A stretch of 7,311 bases of DNA from Rubrobacter sp. (GTDB taxonomy: Bacteria > Actinomycetota > Rubrobacteria > Rubrobacterales > Rubrobacteraceae), in NCBI GenBank assembly GCA_016781775.1, contig JADDPR010000552.1, forward strand, positions 1 through 7,311, written 5' to 3'. This document shows, one piece after another, positions 6,052-7,311 of this stretch. The notes beneath the pieces are model-generated. The model was not told where the DNA came from and ran no database searches. It saw only the letters and a list, made by a program, of their open reading frames with translations. The first letter of the stretch is position 1, and every line of letters starts with the position of its first letter. Both the position numbers and the translations under genes were made by a program.

Positions 6052-6819
6052 GTGGAGAACGCGGGGAAGCCGACCGTTCTGATCACGGGCTCCGGCATAG
6101 GTATCGGGGCGGCTACAGCACGCACCTTTGCTGGGGCGGGCTACCGTGTGGTCGTGACGGACGTCCTGGACGACGAGGGCGAGGGCGTGGCCTCCGGCAT
6201 CAACGCCGGTGGCGGGGAGGCCGAGTACCACCGCCTGGACGTGACGAGCACGGAGCAGGCTGACGCCGTGGTGGGCGAGGTTCAGGAGCGTTACGGGCCG
6301 CTGGACGCCGTGGTCGCCAACGCCGGCATAGCCCATAGGGTGCCCCTGCCGGAGCTCACGGACGAGAGGTGGGACCACACGCACGAAGTGGACCTGAAGG
6401 GCGTGATGCGGGTCTGCCGCACTGCCGCCCCCGCGATGCGCGAGGCCGGACGGGGGAGCATGGTCGCCGTCTCGTCCATTATGGGGGTGGCCTACGGGTG
6501 GGACGAGCACGTCCAGTACTCCTCGGCGAAGGCGGGCGTCGTGGGCCTCGTGCGCGGCCTCGCCGTCGAGCTGGCCAGCGACGGGGTGCGCGTCAACGGC
6601 ATCGCTCCGGGCTACATAAGGACGGCCCAGGCCCTCTCCGAGGAGCACTCGCTCGGCTCCGCCGGGCTCGAGCAGGCCGCAGAGTTTATCCCAATGGGCC
6701 GGGTGGGGGAGCCCGAGGACATCGCCGACGTGATCCTGTTTCTCGCCTCCGACGCGGCCCGTTACATGACCGGTCAGACGGTAGTGGTTGACGGCGGGTT
6801 GCTCGTGGGTCGCTATTAG
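6052..6819 (+). CDS. Second short-chain dehydrogenase/reductase
   Basis: From GTG 6052 the product has 255 residues, normal for a classical SDR. The protein starts just ahead of the first strand (KPTVLITGSGIGIG, cofactor loop 12-19). D37 in VVVTDV again favours NAD(H). LDVTS (62-66) and ANAG (89-92) follow, then catalytic S142 in VSSIMG, Y156 and K160 (YSSAK), PGYIRT (186-191) and the common VVVDGG ending near 245-249. The helix-4 catalytic asparagine is replaced by D114 (VDLKG). The substrate is unknown; one SDR of the pair could oxidise the imported compound and the other act on the next intermediate, but they could equally be paralogues with one active on each epimer. It lies 38 bases after the first SDR, with its own ribosome site, and ends before a convergent gene. 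Confidence 0.92.
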   Translation: MENAGKPTVLITGSGIGIGAATARTFAGAGYRVVVTDVLDDEGEGVASGINAGGGEAEYHRLDVTSTEQADAVVGEVQERYGPLDAVVANAGIAHRVPLPELTDERWDHTHEVDLKGVMRVCRTAAPAMREAGRGSMVAVSSIMGVAYGWDEHVQYSSAKAGVVGLVRGLAVELASDGVRVNGIAPGYIRTAQALSEEHSLGSAGLEQAAEFIPMGRVGEPEDIADVILFLASDAARYMTGQTVVVDGGLLVGRY

Positions 6820-6829
6820 CGGGAGGTCC

Positions 6830-6846
6830 GCGCGGTAAGACCGCGC
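6830..6846. terminator. Hairpin between convergent SDR and cyclodeaminase-family genes
   Basis: GCGCGGT (6830-6836) pairs perfectly with ACCGCGC (6840-6846) around an AAG loop, and weaker pairs extend it outward past one C-C mismatch. It fills the 30-base gap between the two converging stops (6819 and 6850), so a bidirectional terminator is the natural reading even without a T tract. Confidence 0.5.
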
Positions 6847-6849
6847 CGG

Positions 6850-7311
6850 TCAGGTCGAGATCATCTTTTTCTCGATGCCGACCCCGGCGGCCAGGGCCCG
6901 TTCGTACTCCAGCGGCACCGTCGCCGAGTCCTGGAGAGCGAAGCCCGTCGAGTCGAAGACGGTTATCTCGGCGTCGGAGGTGCGCCCTTCGAGCTTCCCA
7001 GCAACCACCTGCCCGATCTCGCCCGCGACGTCACTCTCGGAGATTGTGCCCTCTCGGAGCGGAACGTTGATCTCGCCGTCCATCCGGCACTGGCGGATGT
7101 CGTCGACGAAGACGCGAGCCTTCGTCAGGATCCGGGCGTCGAGTTCCTGGTCGCCCTCCTTGTCGGCGCCAAGGGCGGCGATGTGGGTACCCTCGGATAC
7201 CCAGGAGCTTCGGACGATGGGGCCCCGCGCCGGGGTGACGGTCACGACCACGTCCGCGCCCCGCACGACCCCTTCTAGGTCAGTCGAGGCCCGGATCTCG
7301 AATCGATTGTC
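6850..7311 (-). CDS. Ornithine cyclodeaminase / mu-crystallin family enzyme, C-terminal part
   Basis: The frame is open to the right edge, so the N-terminal half (catalytic-domain start) lies outside the window; 153 residues plus the stop are seen of about 320-330 expected. Visible landmarks (numbered from the edge) are GADVVVTVTP (18-27), the end of the Rossmann part, GTHIAALGADKEGDQELD (41-58), VDDIRQ (69-74), GEINVPL (79-85), and ITVFDSTGFALQD (116-128). These are family hallmarks. Members include ornithine cyclodeaminase, archaeal-type alanine dehydrogenase, pyrroline-2-carboxylate reductase and ectoine-pathway EutC, all NAD(P)-dependent enzymes on amino acids; the active-site half is missing, so the substrate cannot be decided. 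The GTG at 7266 is internal, not the true start. It converges on the SDR operon and is not cotranscribed with it. Confidence 0.88.
   Translation of the reverse strand, partial: DNRFEIRASTDLEGVVRGADVVVTVTPARGPIVRSSWVSEGTHIAALGADKEGDQELDARILTKARVFVDDIRQCRMDGEINVPLREGTISESDVAGEIGQVVAGKLEGRTSDAEITVFDSTGFALQDSATVPLEYERALAAGVGIEKKMIST

Noticed and set aside
5728..6648. Minus-strand open frame of 306 codons across the two SDR genes
   Set aside because: Antisense to two certain SDRs; His/Arg/Gly-rich, no motif.
1..7311. CRISPR arrays, insertion sequences, tRNA or rRNA genes, toxin-antitoxin pairs
   Set aside because: No regular repeats, transposase motifs, cloverleaf-like sequence or paired small toxin-like ORFs were found on either strand.

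Overview
The window is high-GC bacterial DNA with ordinary metabolic genes. Strong GGAGG-type ribosome sites, GTG starts, U-tract-free hairpins and codon use that mixes GC-ending codons with frequent AGG (Arg) and ATA (Ile) suggest an actinobacterium, possibly a deep-branching one such as Rubrobacter. That placement is an inference from style and protein flavour, not from a marker gene.

Layout, left to right. (1) Positions 1-205 are an upstream leader with no convincing gene. (2) 206-1552 (+) encodes a complete biotin carboxylase subunit (AccC type), with no biotin carrier or carboxyltransferase gene next to it in the window. (3) 1628-2974 (-) encodes a class III PLP aminotransferase of the 4-aminobutyrate (GabT) type, convergent with accC. 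(4) 3073-3596 (-), which looks like an empty gap, holds a small two-helix membrane protein (3261-3596). A second coding-like stretch in another frame (3073-3264) follows it directly. The pair may be a frameshifted gene or two translationally coupled ORFs, and it reads toward gabT. (5) 3597-3739 is a divergent control region with a good sigma70-like promoter for the + strand. (6) 3740-5185 (+) encodes a 12-helix MFS transporter. (7) 5264-6013 and 6052-6819 (+) encode two short-chain dehydrogenases, each behind a strong Shine-Dalgarno site; a 12-bp perfect hairpin lies between the transporter and the first dehydrogenase. (8) 6850-7311 (-) is the C-terminal half of an ornithine cyclodeaminase / mu-crystallin family enzyme, cut by the window edge; a compact hairpin separates it from the convergent dehydrogenase.

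The most natural functional unit is MFS transporter - SDR - SDR on the + strand. It probably imports a small polar or organic-acid-like substrate and oxidises or reduces a hydroxyl/keto group with NAD(H). The aminotransferase and the cyclodeaminase-family enzyme on the other strand suggest amino acid catabolism nearby, but nothing shows that they act on the same substrate as the transporter. I found no CRISPR array, mobile element, tRNA, rRNA or defence system. I see no clear case for a wholly new system. The best leads are the hidden minus-strand ORF pair and the promoter that may give a leaderless transporter mRNA.
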